Positions 43,345-55,900 of a DNA stretch of 64,000 nt are shown here, one piece after another (within the stretch, counting starts at the first letter, position 1; every line of letters begins with the position of its first letter). Source of the DNA: Pythium myriotylum (lineage: Eukaryota > Oomycota > Peronosporomycetes > Pythiales > Pythiaceae); contig JALJCQ010000024.1 of NCBI GenBank assembly GCA_023091665.1, positions 186,001-250,000 of the forward strand, in the 5' to 3' direction. The notes under the pieces are model-generated. The model had not been told where the DNA came from. It was given only the letters and a program-made list of their open reading frames with translations, and made no database searches. A program made the translations under genes and the position numbers.

Positions 43345-44470
43345 TCGGTGCTCCTCGGGAGACACGCTCGCCGATACTCGGTGGTTTCCACCTACACAGA
43401 CACGCCACCTTCTAACCTTCGCGATAAAATACACTCAGACTTTGCATGTTGCAATCGATCCGCTTCGGCTTGTTTAATTCACAACGGCGAGTGGTGAGTG
43501 TAGCGTACCAACGCACGCTATCCATCGAAAGACCTCGAAGGCCCGCATCATGGGTTCCCAGGATGCAGTGATGCCAAGCGTGCTCTTGGTCAGGAATCCG
43601 ATGGAGACGATAGCGTCGAATGTGATTTTGGTGGTGAGTAAATCTGAGCCTGCGAGCCTAAGTCAGCCATCACAGCGCGGATGACGACGCCAAGAGAGCA
43701 TGTCCCGAAACACGAGCAACTTGTTGGGTGATCGCTTTTTATATCGAACGAACAATTGGACGGTTCAAGTGCCACCAGTCTTTGCCGAGTGATCTAGTGC
43801 TCCGACGAAGGGCTCACTTTTCCAGATTCGACCATTTAAGTCTACTGTACTACACTGTAGGTGGAGCTCAGGAAGCACGCTTCGACAGATTGCGAAAGCC
43901 TCGTGGGCCTGCAGGAAAGAGGCCCCAGTCCCAGCCAGCCTTCTCCCGACCGTGTGGATGGCCGAAGTGCCTTTGGTGAGTGAGAAAGTGGACGGAGCAC
44001 AATCACGTTGTGTTTATCACGCTTCCGAGGATAAATCGAACCCTTGGTCCCGCTTCATGCACGGACGGACAGTTTTCACAGAGTTGGTGCTTGGGTTTGC
44101 TTGAGAGAGCGAGAGCGCCGAGGCGAACTATCCCACGCCACGCAGCGCGCGTCGCTGTCTTGGTGATCCCTGAGCGGGGCATCCGACGGAAGGCGTCGAG
44201 ATCAGACCTCTCGGGCTTCTTCTGCTTGGAGGGCCCTGCGTCTTTCCTCGGCGACCCCACGAGCCGCCTGCTATTTGATGTAGTCAAGCGCCATTTGCCG
44301 GCCTGAGTCCGTCGCTTCTTCAACCTCTCGAAGCAACATCCGGAGGATTTCCTCGAACCAGATCTCTGGAATCTGGAAGTACGGTAAGATATCATGGGGT
44401 AAATGACGGTAAGCTATGTCGCTTTGAGAGCTTGTCGCACGCGATTCTTCCTGTTCTTCGGTTTTTTATT
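43345..44470 (-). other. Unresolved region, possible small minus-strand gene or gene remnants
   Basis: Two stretches look protein-like on the minus strand. One, about 44465-44271, reads SDIAYRHLPHDILPYFQIPE and continues WFEEILRMLLREVEEA to a stop at 44271, but has no ATG. The other, about 43660-43479, reads LTTKITFDAIVSIGFLTKST and MMRAFEVFRWIACVGTLHSP to a stop at 43479. A third frame (44395-44003, ATG start) encodes a very basic 130-residue polypeptide. I could not splice them into one convincing gene. Either an intron-rich small gene or decayed exons is possible. Confidence 0.3.
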
Positions 44471-44695
44471 TCCACCCAAGTGGCCCGGTTTTCTTCTCGG
44501 GCGTTTCGATTGGTCAAAACGGCGTCATTTCACCCACTAAGCGGGTGCGTTGGTTCATTGAGGTGTTCTCTGTCGCTCGGACCATTGCACTTGCGGTGAC
44601 GCGAGCGCCTAGTCGTCCTCCATCCACCGCGGCAGGCAGCGAGGGCGGCGCGAGAGAGAGCTCCCCGCGCCCGGTTTTTAGGGGAAGCCGCCACC

Positions 44696-47600
44696 ATGAT
44701 GCAGCGCCTGCGCCACGCCTTCGGCGGGTGGCTCCCGCAGCCGCCCGCCGGCACGCGCATCGACTTCCAGGTCACGGCGCCGCTCGGCCACGGCCAGACG
44801 CTCTACATCGTCGGCGACATCCCGGCGCTCGGCGGCTCCATCGACGGCGTGCCCAACCCGGCGGCCTCGGCCTCGGGCGGCGGCAGCAGCGGCAGCGGCG
44901 CCTCGGCCGCGCTCGAGGCTGGGCTCGCGCTCGTCACCACGCCAGATCTCTACCCGATCTGGTACAACCTCGAGCCGGTCGTCGTGCCCGTCGGCACGGT
45001 CATCCGCTATCGGTACGCGGTCTGCACGGGCGCGCGGTTCGCGCGCTACGAGAACATCGACGCGCCCGCGCGCGAGATCGTCGTGGGCATCGAGGACATC
45101 CAGACGCAGGACACGCTCGACTCGCTCGCGTCCATCCCCGCCGACACCTGGGGCGTCGTGCCGCGCCTGAGCTCGGGACAGGCCTTCCTGGATCGACGCG
45201 CGAGCGGCGGCAGCGGCGACTCGAGCGACATGGGCAGCAACACCGGCAGCAGCGGCGGCTTCGGCAAGCGCTCCAAGCGCAACTCCAAAAAGTACACGCA
45301 GTCGTTCGCGGAATCGATCCCCGAGGAGTCGGCCGACGTGGAGATGAAAGAGGCCGACGAAGAGACGCAGGAGCCGACGCGGAATAGCGATGTCATGCCG
45401 CCGCAGTTCCGTCATCACTTGCAGCGCAACCAGAGCGCGCCGGCGGCAGTGCCGAACTCGGCGGAGGACGACTCGCGACTCATGTGTCACAGCCCCGTCC
45501 ACAACCGCGCTCGGTCGTACTCGGACGAATCGATCAAGTCGCCTCAGAACGTGACAATCGAATCGACTGACGGCGTCATCATCGTGGTCTATCGTTTGCC
45601 AGTGCTCGTCCATCGCACACCGGAGGGCAACTACACCGTGGAATGGGAAGACGACAACCTCGTGTGCCCGTCAGGCTTGCTTAAAGAAACGAACCAAGGC
45701 TCGCACTGGAACCGCGTCAGCACAATGCGACTTACGTGGGTTGGTACTGTCCATTGTTCATCTGTCATCCCGAAGGAGGACGAAGAAAAGCTGGCGCGCC
45801 AGCTAGAGGCTTTCCACTGCGTCCCCGTGTTCCTCAACGAGCAACTTGGAGAAACGTTCCATGGGTTTTGCTACGGCACGCTTTGGCCCATCTTCCATAA
45901 CCTCGTTGGGGTTTACGGGCGATTGCCGACGCGGTGGTGGAATCCGAATCAACAGAAGAACGCTTGGTCATCGTACAAGAACGTGAACCGTATCTTCGTG
46001 AACAAGGTTATTGAGGTGTACAACGAAGGCGACCTTGTCTGGGTCCACGGCCTCCACTTGCTTGTCGCGCCGTCATTTTTATCGCGTCGGCTCCCGAACG
46101 TGAACGTTGGACTGTTCCTCCATACGCCGTTCCCGTCATCTGAGATTTTTCGCACACTGTCCGTTCGAGCCGACTTGTTGCGTGGAATGCTTTCAGCTGA
46201 CCACATTGGATTCCATCTTTACGAACACGCCCGACATTTCCTCACAAGCTGTCGGCGCATCCTTGGCCTCACCTACAGCGCCCAACCTGGTGGCTATATC
46301 GGCATCGAATACAATGGACGCATGGTTATGCTCACTATCAGCCACATCGGCATCGAAACTATGTTTATGGACTTCATCAACCAGAACGAGCAAGTGATTA
46401 AAGACACTGAAGAGTTGAAGCAGAGATTTGAGGCGAACAGGCAATCTGTGATTGTGAGTGTTGATCGAGTGGAGAGATTGAAGGGAATTTTGTTGAAGCT
46501 TGGCGCTATCGAGCATTTCGTATCGCAGCACCCCGAGTTCCAAGACAAGATTCAGGTGATTCAAGTCGGAGTAGTGGATACGTCAAACCCGTCGGAGGAG
46601 AAGGCTGTTCTGTACGCTGAGATCGCGGACTCGGTGAAACGAATCAACGAGCGTTTCTCTGCTGGTCGAACGCAGCCATTAGTTGCCTATTCGGAAGTGG
46701 AAAACACCGATATGGCCACACGTCTGCCGTTGTGGAAGCTTGGTGATGTGTATCTGACCACCAGCGTACGAGACGCTATCAACCTGCACCCTTTTGAGTT
46801 CGTGTACGCACATGAGCTTTCGAAGAAACCCGGCGTGGTGATCATTTCGGAGTTCTCAGGAAGCAGCCGAGTTTTGACTGGCAGCATTGGTATCAACCCG
46901 TGGAAACGCGAAGAAATTGTGAAGGGGTTGCATTTGGCGTTGACGATGTCTGACGAAGAACGGCAAGCACGTCACCGAAAAGATCTTGAGTATGTACGAA
47001 ACAACTCGCGCACTAAGTGGGCCGAGCGAATACTTGTTGATCTCAAGCGTACGAAGAAGTACTCTGCAGAAGGCGAATACATGGGGTATGGTCTCGGTTT
47101 GGGATTCCGTATGCTAGAGTTCAATGCCGGTTTCAAGCTTCTCGATATCGAGGCAGTTGCGAAAGCTTATCGTACAAGCTTTCGACGAGTACTCCTCTTT
47201 GACTACGGCAATACGCTGACTCAAGAAGAGAGCAAAAAGAACGATTTCTCGAAGTACTTGAATGCTGCAGAGCAGTCGACAAACGAAGCAACACTTGTTT
47301 CACGGGCCGAAACACCGGCAGCGTCGCGTGAGCTGTTGTCTGCACTGACGTTACTCTGTGCGGACCCGCGTAACACCGTGTTTGTATTGAGTGGGAAAGA
47401 ACGAAGCGATCTTGAGAAGACGCTGGGGTCTGTTAAAGGCCTCGGTCTCGCTGCGGAACACGGATATTTATACAAGTGGGGCGATTCGAGGACTAGCGAT
47501 GGAGATGACTTTTGGATGTGCACCAAGGACAACTTCGACGACTCCTGGAAGGATGTAACTCACTCGGTCATGGATATTTACACACAGCGGACGCACGGTA

Positions 47601-48543
47601 CATACGTCGAACTGAAGGGTAGTTCTATGCTTTGGCAGTATCGTGACGCAGATCCCGAGTTTGGACAGCTTCAAGCGAAGGAACTACACGACCAACTTAC
47701 TCAAGTGCTTGAACACTTCCAAGTCGAGGTTCTCACAGGAAATGATTATCTTGAAGTCCGACCGGAGGGCGTGGACAAGGGCGTCATTGTCGATCGCATC
47801 ATGTCAACCTTGGAGTCATCTGGTTCTGGATACGTGGACTTCGTTCTTTGCATTGGAGACGATCTCTCAGACGAATTCATGTTCCAGTATCTCGAGGATA
47901 CGCGTGGACGTCAAAAGAACTTCACGGTCACTGTCGGCAAGAAGCCGAGCGCAGCCAAGTATTTCGTTAATGACGTGGACCAAGTGATGGAGTTGCTCCA
48001 TTCCCTGACGAAGGTTTCGACCGCCGCGAACCGGAACCTGTCTTTGAATGACCTTCGACTACTCGACCACGGTTCTGGACGTCTTGGAGCGTATGTTTGG
48101 ATATTTTATTGCTTGGTTGTGATTGATGATTTACTAATGTTGGGTTGATGTTGGTATGCAGATCTGAATTCCTCGCCAACCTTCGCGTGAACCCACCGCC
48201 ACCTGTCTACGGAAGTGATGTTGCGTTCGAGTCAAATCGCTCGAGCCTACCATCTTTCCCCCCAACAGATTCCGCAACTACGCGGTCTTCTGAATCTGGT
48301 ACGATGGCGACTGGCGGTCAGTTGGGCAGCAGTCTTGGGGGCGGACTCAGTAGTAGCTTGAGCGGGGGCGGCGGTCTTGGTGGCGGTCTAGGTGGTGGAC
48401 TGAGGTCGCGGCATTCGATGTCGATGAGTGCTTTGTCGAGCGCTACAAGTGCATTCCCGAGCACTTCATCGACGTACGAGCAGTACTTCAACAACATCGG
48501 CGAGAGCGAGAACGAGGACGACCCTGGGGGCATCTTTTTCTAA
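44696..48543 (+). CDS. CBM20-trehalose-6-phosphate synthase/phosphatase fusion with altered catalytic motifs
   Basis: Exons 44696-48090 and 48162-48543 give 1,258 residues; the start is in a perfect GCCGCCACCATG. Residues about 15-140 form a CBM20 starch-binding domain (GQTLYIVGDIPALG, then IRYRYAVC). A Ser-rich linker leads to a GT20 domain (VIIVVYRLPV, FHGFCYGTLWPIFH, SVDRVERLKG) and a HAD phosphatase domain (about 815-1090). The usual GT20 VWVHDYHL reads VWVHGLHL (residues 449-455), losing the Asp that binds glucose-6-phosphate in E. coli OtsA. HAD motif I, normally DYDGTL, reads DYGNTL (836-841), losing the acid/base Asp, although GDDLSDEF is intact. It resembles plant class II TPS, which are mostly regulatory. 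The last exon is a Gly/Ser-rich tail. Confidence 0.93.
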
Positions 48544-48694
48544 CAGCCGGATACATAGAAGATCACGCGTACCAACAGATGCTCGGCATTCACCAGTGAA
48601 CGAATGCTGGTGACGAGAAGATGCAAGCGAGATAATATACACACGAAACCAACAGAAGAAGAGTCAAGTATATTAGTAAGTCGTATCCACGCGA

Positions 48695-49740
48695 TCACCC
48701 TCGCGCTGCGCGCTGGAGCTCTTTGCGCAGGCGAGCCGCGTCCTCCTCTCCATTAGCAATATCTAGGTATTTTTCCTGTGCGTCGCCGACCTGGTCGCCG
48801 AATGCATAGTCCTTGAGCACAGCCGTGTTCCAGTCGACGCTCGTGAAGACGAAGCCATTGGCCTTGTCGATCACCTGCACGAGCTTCTGCAGCGATTCGG
48901 CGTCCTGGATCTGCAACGGGTAGAAGTTGACGAGGCTGAAGTCCTCGACGACGTCGATGAGCGCCTCGTTCATGCGGCGGAACTTGCGGGCGAGTTCTGA
49001 GGGTGGAGGTTGCTCGGTGGGCTCGGCGAAGTCGACGCTGTCGTCCTCGGCCTCGACGTCCGCCGGGTGGTCGAGGCGGTCGAGCAGGTACCGCAGGTCG
49101 AGCACGTCTGTGTAGAACTCGAGGTTGAAGGCGAGTTTGCCGTACTGCTGCATGAGGTCCATCTTGGAGAGCACGTTGACGTGCGGCAGCTCGAGGCGCA
49201 CCATGGAGCTGAGACTGAGCATGACGACCGAGATGAACTTGGCGCTGTCGGTGCAGTGGTGCGCGTCGACGAGATGGACGACCGAGATGCGGTAGTCGAG
49301 CTTCTGGATCTTGTGGAGGATGTTGAAGACGCTCTGCTCGTGCGTGTAGAGCTCCACTTGGCCGGGGAAGTCGAAGAGCACGTACTTGCCCTCGAGCGCT
49401 CGGAGCCGCTCCTCGAGCCAGTCGAAGTTGAGATCGATGTAGTCCATGCAGTAGACGAGCCCTGCGAACGCACGCGCGGTCAGTCAGAGGCAGCGGAGGC
49501 GTGCGACGTGGCGGCGCACGCACCGCCGTTCGGGCCGAGCTCGAGCTCCTCCATGACGGTCTCGAGGCTGACGAGCTCCATGATGTCGATGGCCGGCTCG
49601 TACGGCAGGCGCTCGTTGGCCGGATCCATGTTGACCACGACCGTGTCGCGGCCGTTGGCCTGCAGGAACTGCTGCATGCCGTTGCAGTAGGTCGTCTTGC
49701 CCGAGCCCGGCGGGCCCAGCACCATCTGCGCGAACGGCAT
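48695..49740 (-). CDS. GPN2: GPN-loop GTPase 2
   Basis: Exons 49524-49740 and 48695-49461 give 327 residues. The start [20 protein letters not shown] carries the Walker A loop; VVNMDPANE and [15 protein letters not shown] are G2/G3; LELGPNGG contains the Gly-Pro-Asn loop that names the family; NVLSKMDLM is the G4 equivalent; [16 protein letters not shown] closes the core. GPN2 acts with GPN1/GPN3 in cytoplasmic assembly and import of RNA polymerases II and III. The C-terminus ([14 protein letters not shown]) is helical. It is on the same strand as DNAI3, 118 bp downstream of its stop. Confidence 0.96.
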
Positions 49741-49858
49741 CGCCACCAAGAGATCGACGAATTTCCTCGAGTGGAGACCAGAGTCCTATATTGGAGTCGC
49801 CAGGGTTCGCCGCCAATGGGACTCGTCGACATGGCTACACTACGACACCAATTACGCC

Positions 49859-52746
49859 CTACGAGGCCTGCGCGACGTGGGCCGTGTCGAGACCGAGCTC
49901 CCGACAGAACTCGGTCTCCATCTGCTTGAAGAGATCGTCGTCGGCGCTCGTGGCCGAGACGGAGGCGGCGCTCGCCGTGGCCAGTCGGCCGTCCGTCGAC
50001 GCCGTCTTGGGCGGCTCGCGCGCCGCGCCGCTCTGCTGCTGCGCGACCGTCTCCCGCGTCGCTTTGACGCGCTCGCTCTCGCGCTTGAAGTAGGCCTCCA
50101 TGGCCTGCCGCTCACCGCTCGAGGCGCGCGCCAGCGTCCGCGGGATCTCCATGATGTGCAGGTTCCCGATCTGGTCGCCGATCGCCACGAGCTGCTGCTT
50201 GACGTGCTGGCTCACTGGCGCCGACGCGGCGACGGCCCCGCCAGACACCGCAGCGCCAGGCTTGCCTCCCTTGCCCGACACGACTGCCGCGGCGCTGACG
50301 CCGGTGGCTGCTGCGCCGCTGCCGCCCGCCGCCTGAGGGCGGAACTCGATGGACGTGAGCGCGCAGGCCGTGACGCCGACCGCGAGGCTCGCGCGGTGCG
50401 ACTGGTCCATGAAGTCCCAGACCTCGAGCATGCCGTCGGCCTTGCCCACGTAGAGCACGGCGGGGCGCGAGGGCGAGAAGGCCGCGCAGGTGAGCGCCGC
50501 CAGCGACAGCGGCGACGTGAAGATGGGGCCGTTGGCGTCCGAGGCCTTGCTCACCTGCGAGACGTTCCACAGGTGGAAGTTGGTCTCGCTCACCGTGAGC
50601 AGGATCGACGGGAAGAAGGGCGACACGCGCACGGCGATGGTCGCGCGGAAGTGGTCGCGGCAGAGCCACTGCACGTACTCGATGCCGTCGTCGCCGCCGC
50701 CGTCCGCGTCGTGGGCGCCGTGGGAGGCGGTTCCGGCCTTGGTGGTCGCCGCCGCCACGGCGTGGGGCCGCCAGTCGGCGTAGACGAGCTCGCCTTCCTC
50801 GGTGCCGCAGTAGAAGCGACTGGGCAGCAGCGTCGCGGCCGTCGGCGCCGCGTCTTCCTTGGGGCGCTCGAGGCAGACGCACTTGAGCCCGAGCTCGCCC
50901 GCGGTCTCGACCTTGGTGAGCGCGATGCTGTAGATGGGCATGAAGTGGACCTCCGGCACGGCGTCCTTGGCGGCGGCCGCCGACTTGTCCACCTTCGTGC
51001 GCGTGAGCCCGCGGTACTTAGGGTCTTTGAAGCGCAAGTCCCAGAAGCTCACTTGGCCGTCGCCCGCGACCGTCACGAACTGGTTCACGCTTCCACTGTC
51101 AGCCGAGGCCACGACATGGCCGCGGTTGTTGACCTCCATGCCCACGGGCAGCCAGAGTAGGTCGGCCACTGGCCGGCGGTGGCTCGCATCGATGTACGAC
51201 ACGTAGAGCGGCTTGACGGGTGGGATCTGCTTGGGCGCGTCCTCGTCGTTCTTGCTGCCGCCAGCCGTCGGCTTGGCCTTTGCCTTGGACATGTGCTGCT
51301 CGGCCTTGGAGGAGTCCCAGACGAGCACCTGCCCGTTGTAGAGTCCCGCTGCGACGATGCTCGGGTTCGTCGGGTTGAAGCGTAGCGCTAGCACGTCCTG
51401 CGGTGCCTCGAGCATGAGCTGCGGGTGGATGAGATCGACGAAATTCCAGATCAAGATGAACGAACTGTCGGTCTTGTCCAGCAGGTCAAGACGCTTGGAG
51501 AAGTTGACGTTGGCCGCGGCCGCCACGGCCACGACGCCGTTCTTCTTTGGATGCCAGTCGATTGCCGGTAGCGTCTTGTTCTTGCTGTAGGTGAGGTCCG
51601 TGAAGCTGCGTAGCTCCTTGATGGCGTTCTCGTTCTTGTTGGCCGTACCGCCGCCGCCACCAGCTCCTTCCTCTTCGCAGAGGTTTGCGAACGGGTCCAA
51701 GAAGATGTCGAGCGTCTCGTTCTGCTGCAGCGCGTCCTCCACGAGCGGCAGCACCTTGTCCAAGAAGGCCTGTAGTCGTTCCGAGTCCATCTCGTCTTGC
51801 TGTCGCTTGGGTTCCATCACGATCGGCTCGTACTGAAGCGCGCTGTTGACAGACCGAAACCAGCTCGTCTGCGTGGCGCTGTCCGTGAGCTCAGGGATGC
51901 CTTGGAGCCCGATGTCCTGCTCCAGACGCGTGAGCTCATAGTTCGGGTCCTTGTGCTGCCGCCACTCGACGAACCCCACTACACACACGACAAGTGAGCT
52001 CGTGAAGATGCCATCCAGCGACCAGTGAAAGCGTACGCTGGTCGGCGTCTCGGTCGCTGAACTTGTAATCGGCGTTGAGCTCGTCCGACATCTTAGTCAC
52101 GGAGATCTTGATCTGCGCCGACAGCACCCGTCACCATCAGAATTCCCAGAAAGAGACCACAGCCAGCTACCCACGAGCTGCCGCGAATTGCGAATGCTGA
52201 GCGCCTCCACGTCCTCATGGGACTCGCGTGCGGTCGCTGAGGCCCACGCGCGCGCGACCATCGGTCGGTCCTCGTACACGATGGAGGAGAGATCGTCGTC
52301 GTCTCCGCCGGCCTCCTTCTCTTGCGCCGCTAGCGCCTCCTGTTGCTCTCGCTCGCGCGTCTGGATGAGCTCCATCTGCGACTCGAAGGCCTTGCGCGTG
52401 AGGCAGAGCAGCCAGTTCTCGCCGTAGGTCTCGGTCGGGTCCGCGACGATGAGCAGCTCGTCGCCTTGCAGTTTCTATCTCACAGTGCAGTTTGCATCAT
52501 GCCACTCTTGCTCAGCCAGCCTCCCAGAGAGCGACGCACCGCAATGTCGGCGCGGAACTCGTGGAAGGGACACATGAACCCGATCTGCGCGATCTGCTCG
52601 AGGATCTCCTGCTTGCCGAAGACCCGGAAGGGCACGGTCTCGCGGAGCCCGCTGCCCGTCTTGAGCTGGTACGTCTCCATCTCTCGCATCGAGATCATCA
52701 TGGGCCGCGTGCCCTCGGGCGCCGGGAGCTTCTCCGTCGCCGGCAT
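49859..52746 (-). CDS. DNAI3: Axonemal dynein intermediate chain, DNAI3/WDR63 (IC140) type (4 exons)
   Basis: The ATG at 52746 begins MPATEKLPAPEGTRPMM. Small exons join in phase: FRADIA to KLQGDELLIVADPTETYGEN (the matching block in WDR63 is GEELLIV-D--FKYG), then IRNSRQL to IKISVTKMSDELNADY, then FSDRDADQ to LGFVEWRQHKDPNYELTRLE. The main exon carries WD repeats (AIDWHPKKNGVVAV, ILIWNFVD, VAAGLYNGQVLVWD, FVTVAGDGQVSFWDLR, LYVGKADGMLEVWDF). This is the intermediate chain of the two-headed inner-arm dynein I1/f. It is a second flagellar gene in the window. Long Gly- and Ala-rich insertions interrupt the propeller. The C-terminus ends in a predicted helix. Confidence 0.9.
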
Positions 52747-52790
52747 CGTCGTTGGCAGATCTTCGATGACCTTTGGTGTCTTGGTGGAAA

Positions 52791-52869
52791 TATAAAATAT
52801 GAGGATGCGCTACTGGTAGTTCCCATTAATTATAAGAGAATGATACTCCATCCATGTATAAAATATGAG
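52791..52869. repeat. Two direct copies of TATAAAATATGAG
   Basis: The identical 13-mer occurs at 52791-52803 and 52857-52869 in the 174-bp gap between the DNAI3 start and the stop of the PP2C-kinase gene. The gap is far more AT-rich than its surroundings. The copies may be a local duplication, promoter elements of DNAI3, or 3'-end signals of the neighbour. Confidence 0.7.
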
Positions 52870-52920
52870 AATTCCTAAAATTCCACAATCATCGTCCGAG
52901 TCACTCGATGGGATGACGAT

Positions 52921-55900
52921 CTAAAAGTTCTCGAGCCAGTCCACGTCGCCAGCGTACCGCTCTAGCTCGGGCATATCGACGCTCGCGGCAGTCGCCAGAT
53001 TGTCGTCGAAGAGCTTCTGCAGCTGCTCGCTCTGGCCGCTTGGCTGCGTTTTCGATGCGAGCATGACCCAGTCGATAGAGTTGAACCACGGGTGAGCACG
53101 GATCACGGAGCCACCTTTCTTGATGTCCACGATGCCCTGGCCGCCCAACCGCGTCTCGGCGATAGGATTCAGCAGTTCACGCATGAGGTCCTTGGCTTCG
53201 TGAGACAGGTCGTCTCGAACGAATTCGAGCCCGTCTTTGTGGTGTCGGCCGATCTTTGAGTATACTGCCATTGTGATGTCTTTCTCGTTGAGCCCTTCAT
53301 CTTCCTTGACGTTGAATGGCGTCTGCCCATTCAACATCTCGTAGATTAGGATGCCGAGCGCCCAAATATCAGCGCACGCGGTGTGGCCGCGCGCAGAGAC
53401 CATCTCAGGCGACATGTACTCGGGTGTACCACAAATCGTGTAAGTCCGCATCTCGTCTGGGAGCTTCTTCATATGTCTACATAACGCACAAACCCTTAGC
53501 CACGATATCACACCCTACAGTTCCTGCCATTTGCACGCACCGGAAGTCGTGGAGCTGGAGGTACCCTTTCGTGTCCACCAGAACGTTGTCACTGCTGATG
53601 TTTCGGTAAGCGTAGCCTGCGTTGTGGATGTACTCAAGCATGAGCAAACACTGCGCCGCGTAGATCTTGGCCATTGCTTCGCTGAACCGCGTGTTTTTCT
53701 CCTCGGCTAACAGACTCGACAGCTCGGTAACCATGGCCGAGTCGAACGAGATATAGAGCGCCTTGTCGTCTTTCCACGTTGCGATCATCTCGGGGACGAG
53801 CGGCGTGTCCAGTCTGATAGTCCGATGCGTCGTCAAATATTTGGTAACTTCATCTATCTTCTTTTCCTTCTTTATCTGCCGAAGCGCGAACACATTGACA
53901 GTATAGAACCGCTGCGGCTCGCTTACACCCTGATATACGGCCAAGTATCCGGTGTCGGTGGTTTGGACGACCATTCGGAACTTCATATCCTGCGGTCTCA
54001 GCGGTCCCATGACTGTCGAGTGACGGCGTACAGTAGGGCTGTAGATTACGTTTTTGACTGCAGTCTCGAAGTTGTGTCGCGCTTCCCGTTGTTGGCGATC
54101 GGCCTCGATCATATCCTGTAGCGATCCCAGTACTTCCTCAAATTCTCGCCGTCCGACTTGCAACAACTTCGTGCGTCCGACAGAGATCACGTTCGCTGCT
54201 CGAGGCGCGTCGTTCAGTAGTGCTCTTTCTCCGAAGTACTGATTCTTCTTCAACCGCAGCACCTCCCGCGAGATCTTCTTCTTGGTGTCTTTATCTTCCT
54301 CCCAGATCGTACAGATGACAGCTCCCTCCTGGATGACGTAGAAAGTGTTACCCACGTCACCTTGGTTGATGATGTAGTCGCCATCCTGGAACGTGACTTC
54401 GGTGAGATTGTTCGCAAGCCGTTCGAGTTGGGACTGTGTGAGCGTCTTGAGAACGTCGACTTTCTTCAGCGTTTGCACGAGGACCGATGTCGGGGCCTTG
54501 ATGAACACGCGACGGAAGGCACGGCAGTCGATTCCCCACAGCACACCAGGAGACAGCGCAATGATCGAAGAGGAACGCGGGGCATTGTGCATGAGCGCAA
54601 GCTCACCGAACGAAGCGTACTGGTTCTCTTGTTGCTGCTTGTCCATATATGTGTGGACGACACTCTCCTTCGAGGTCCCTGCCTGCTCTTCATCGCTCCG
54701 CACTGTCACCTGGAAGCTCCCTGACTCGACAATGTAGAACTTGTCGCCTGGGTCGCCTTGCTTAATCACGACATCGCCAGACCTCACCTCGATCCGCTCC
54801 ATAACAGCATAGATGTCTTCCTTCTGCACGTGTGTGAGCTGGCGGAATAGCCAGTTGTCCCGGGTGATCTTGTGGATCACATTCATTTGCTCCGGTGTCT
54901 TCGGGACAATGTGGTCGTTGACGCGGTAAGCGAGATCCTCTTCCTTGACGAGTTGCGCCATGTCTTTCCGCATCTGCGCGCGCCGCTTCTCCTTGGACAT
55001 ACCGCGGCGCACTGGACGCAGTTGCTTGTCCAGCGCACCTTCGCTTGCTTGTCGGGGGTCACGTTTCGGCGGCAATGCCTCACCAGAGAACTTAAAGTGC
55101 ACGCAAATGATCGTTATGTCGTCTGTGCGCAATTCGTATGTAAGCCAGAGCCTGTAGGATTCAGCGACGACCTTCTGACAAGCCTCAAGAGGGTCATCGT
55201 ATTGCGCGACCATGTCAACGACTGCCTGACTGGTGAGAAACTCGAAGACGCCGTCACTCGCGATGACGACGAACTTGTCGTCCTCCGTGAGCTGTAGCGA
55301 TGTGATCTCGGGCACGGCTATGACGCCGAGCGTCTCAGCGATCTCGTCGCCGATACTTCTTGTAAAAGCTGTACCTGGGAACGCCCCGTAGGGCGACCAG
55401 ATACGCGGCGGATCGCCGTCCTCGTCGACCTGGTCGTTCAGATTCGCTGCCCAGTTATCATGAATTGGAGCAATGCCTTCGAGCTGATCCATCGTGAGCA
55501 CGCGCGCCCCACTTCGCTTGACACGTTCTCGTTCATCTGATCGGTACGGCGTCTGGTCGACAGAGAGCGGCTGGGCAGTGAGCTTCCCTTCGCTCATGGT
55601 GGCGATGACCGCACGTGAGTCGCCGACGTTCGCGACGTGAATGGTCTCGCCGTCCAGGAACATGCAGATCGCGGTAGTGCCACTGAGTGAGTCGTCCACG
55701 CGAGACGCGTGGAGTTTGGCGTTCGTGTCTTCGAAGGACTTGGAGTACGCCTCCAAGAAGGAGCAATACTTCTTATCGAGGATCTTGACCAGGCGCTCGG
55801 GACATTCCTTCTTGGCGAACATGGAGCACAGATCCCCCGTGGTGCCGTGGCCATCGAAGACACCGAAGTACATCTTCGAGCCATCGCCGTTGAACGACGG

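Noticed and set aside
44678..45613. Minus-strand open frame of about 311 codons opposite the trehalose gene start
   Set aside because: Arg/Ala-rich shadow of the CBM20 coding region; no motif.
49697..51160. Plus-strand open frame of about 487 codons opposite DNAI3
   Set aside because: Arg/Ala/Gly-rich composition typical of an antisense shadow; the minus strand carries clear WD repeats.
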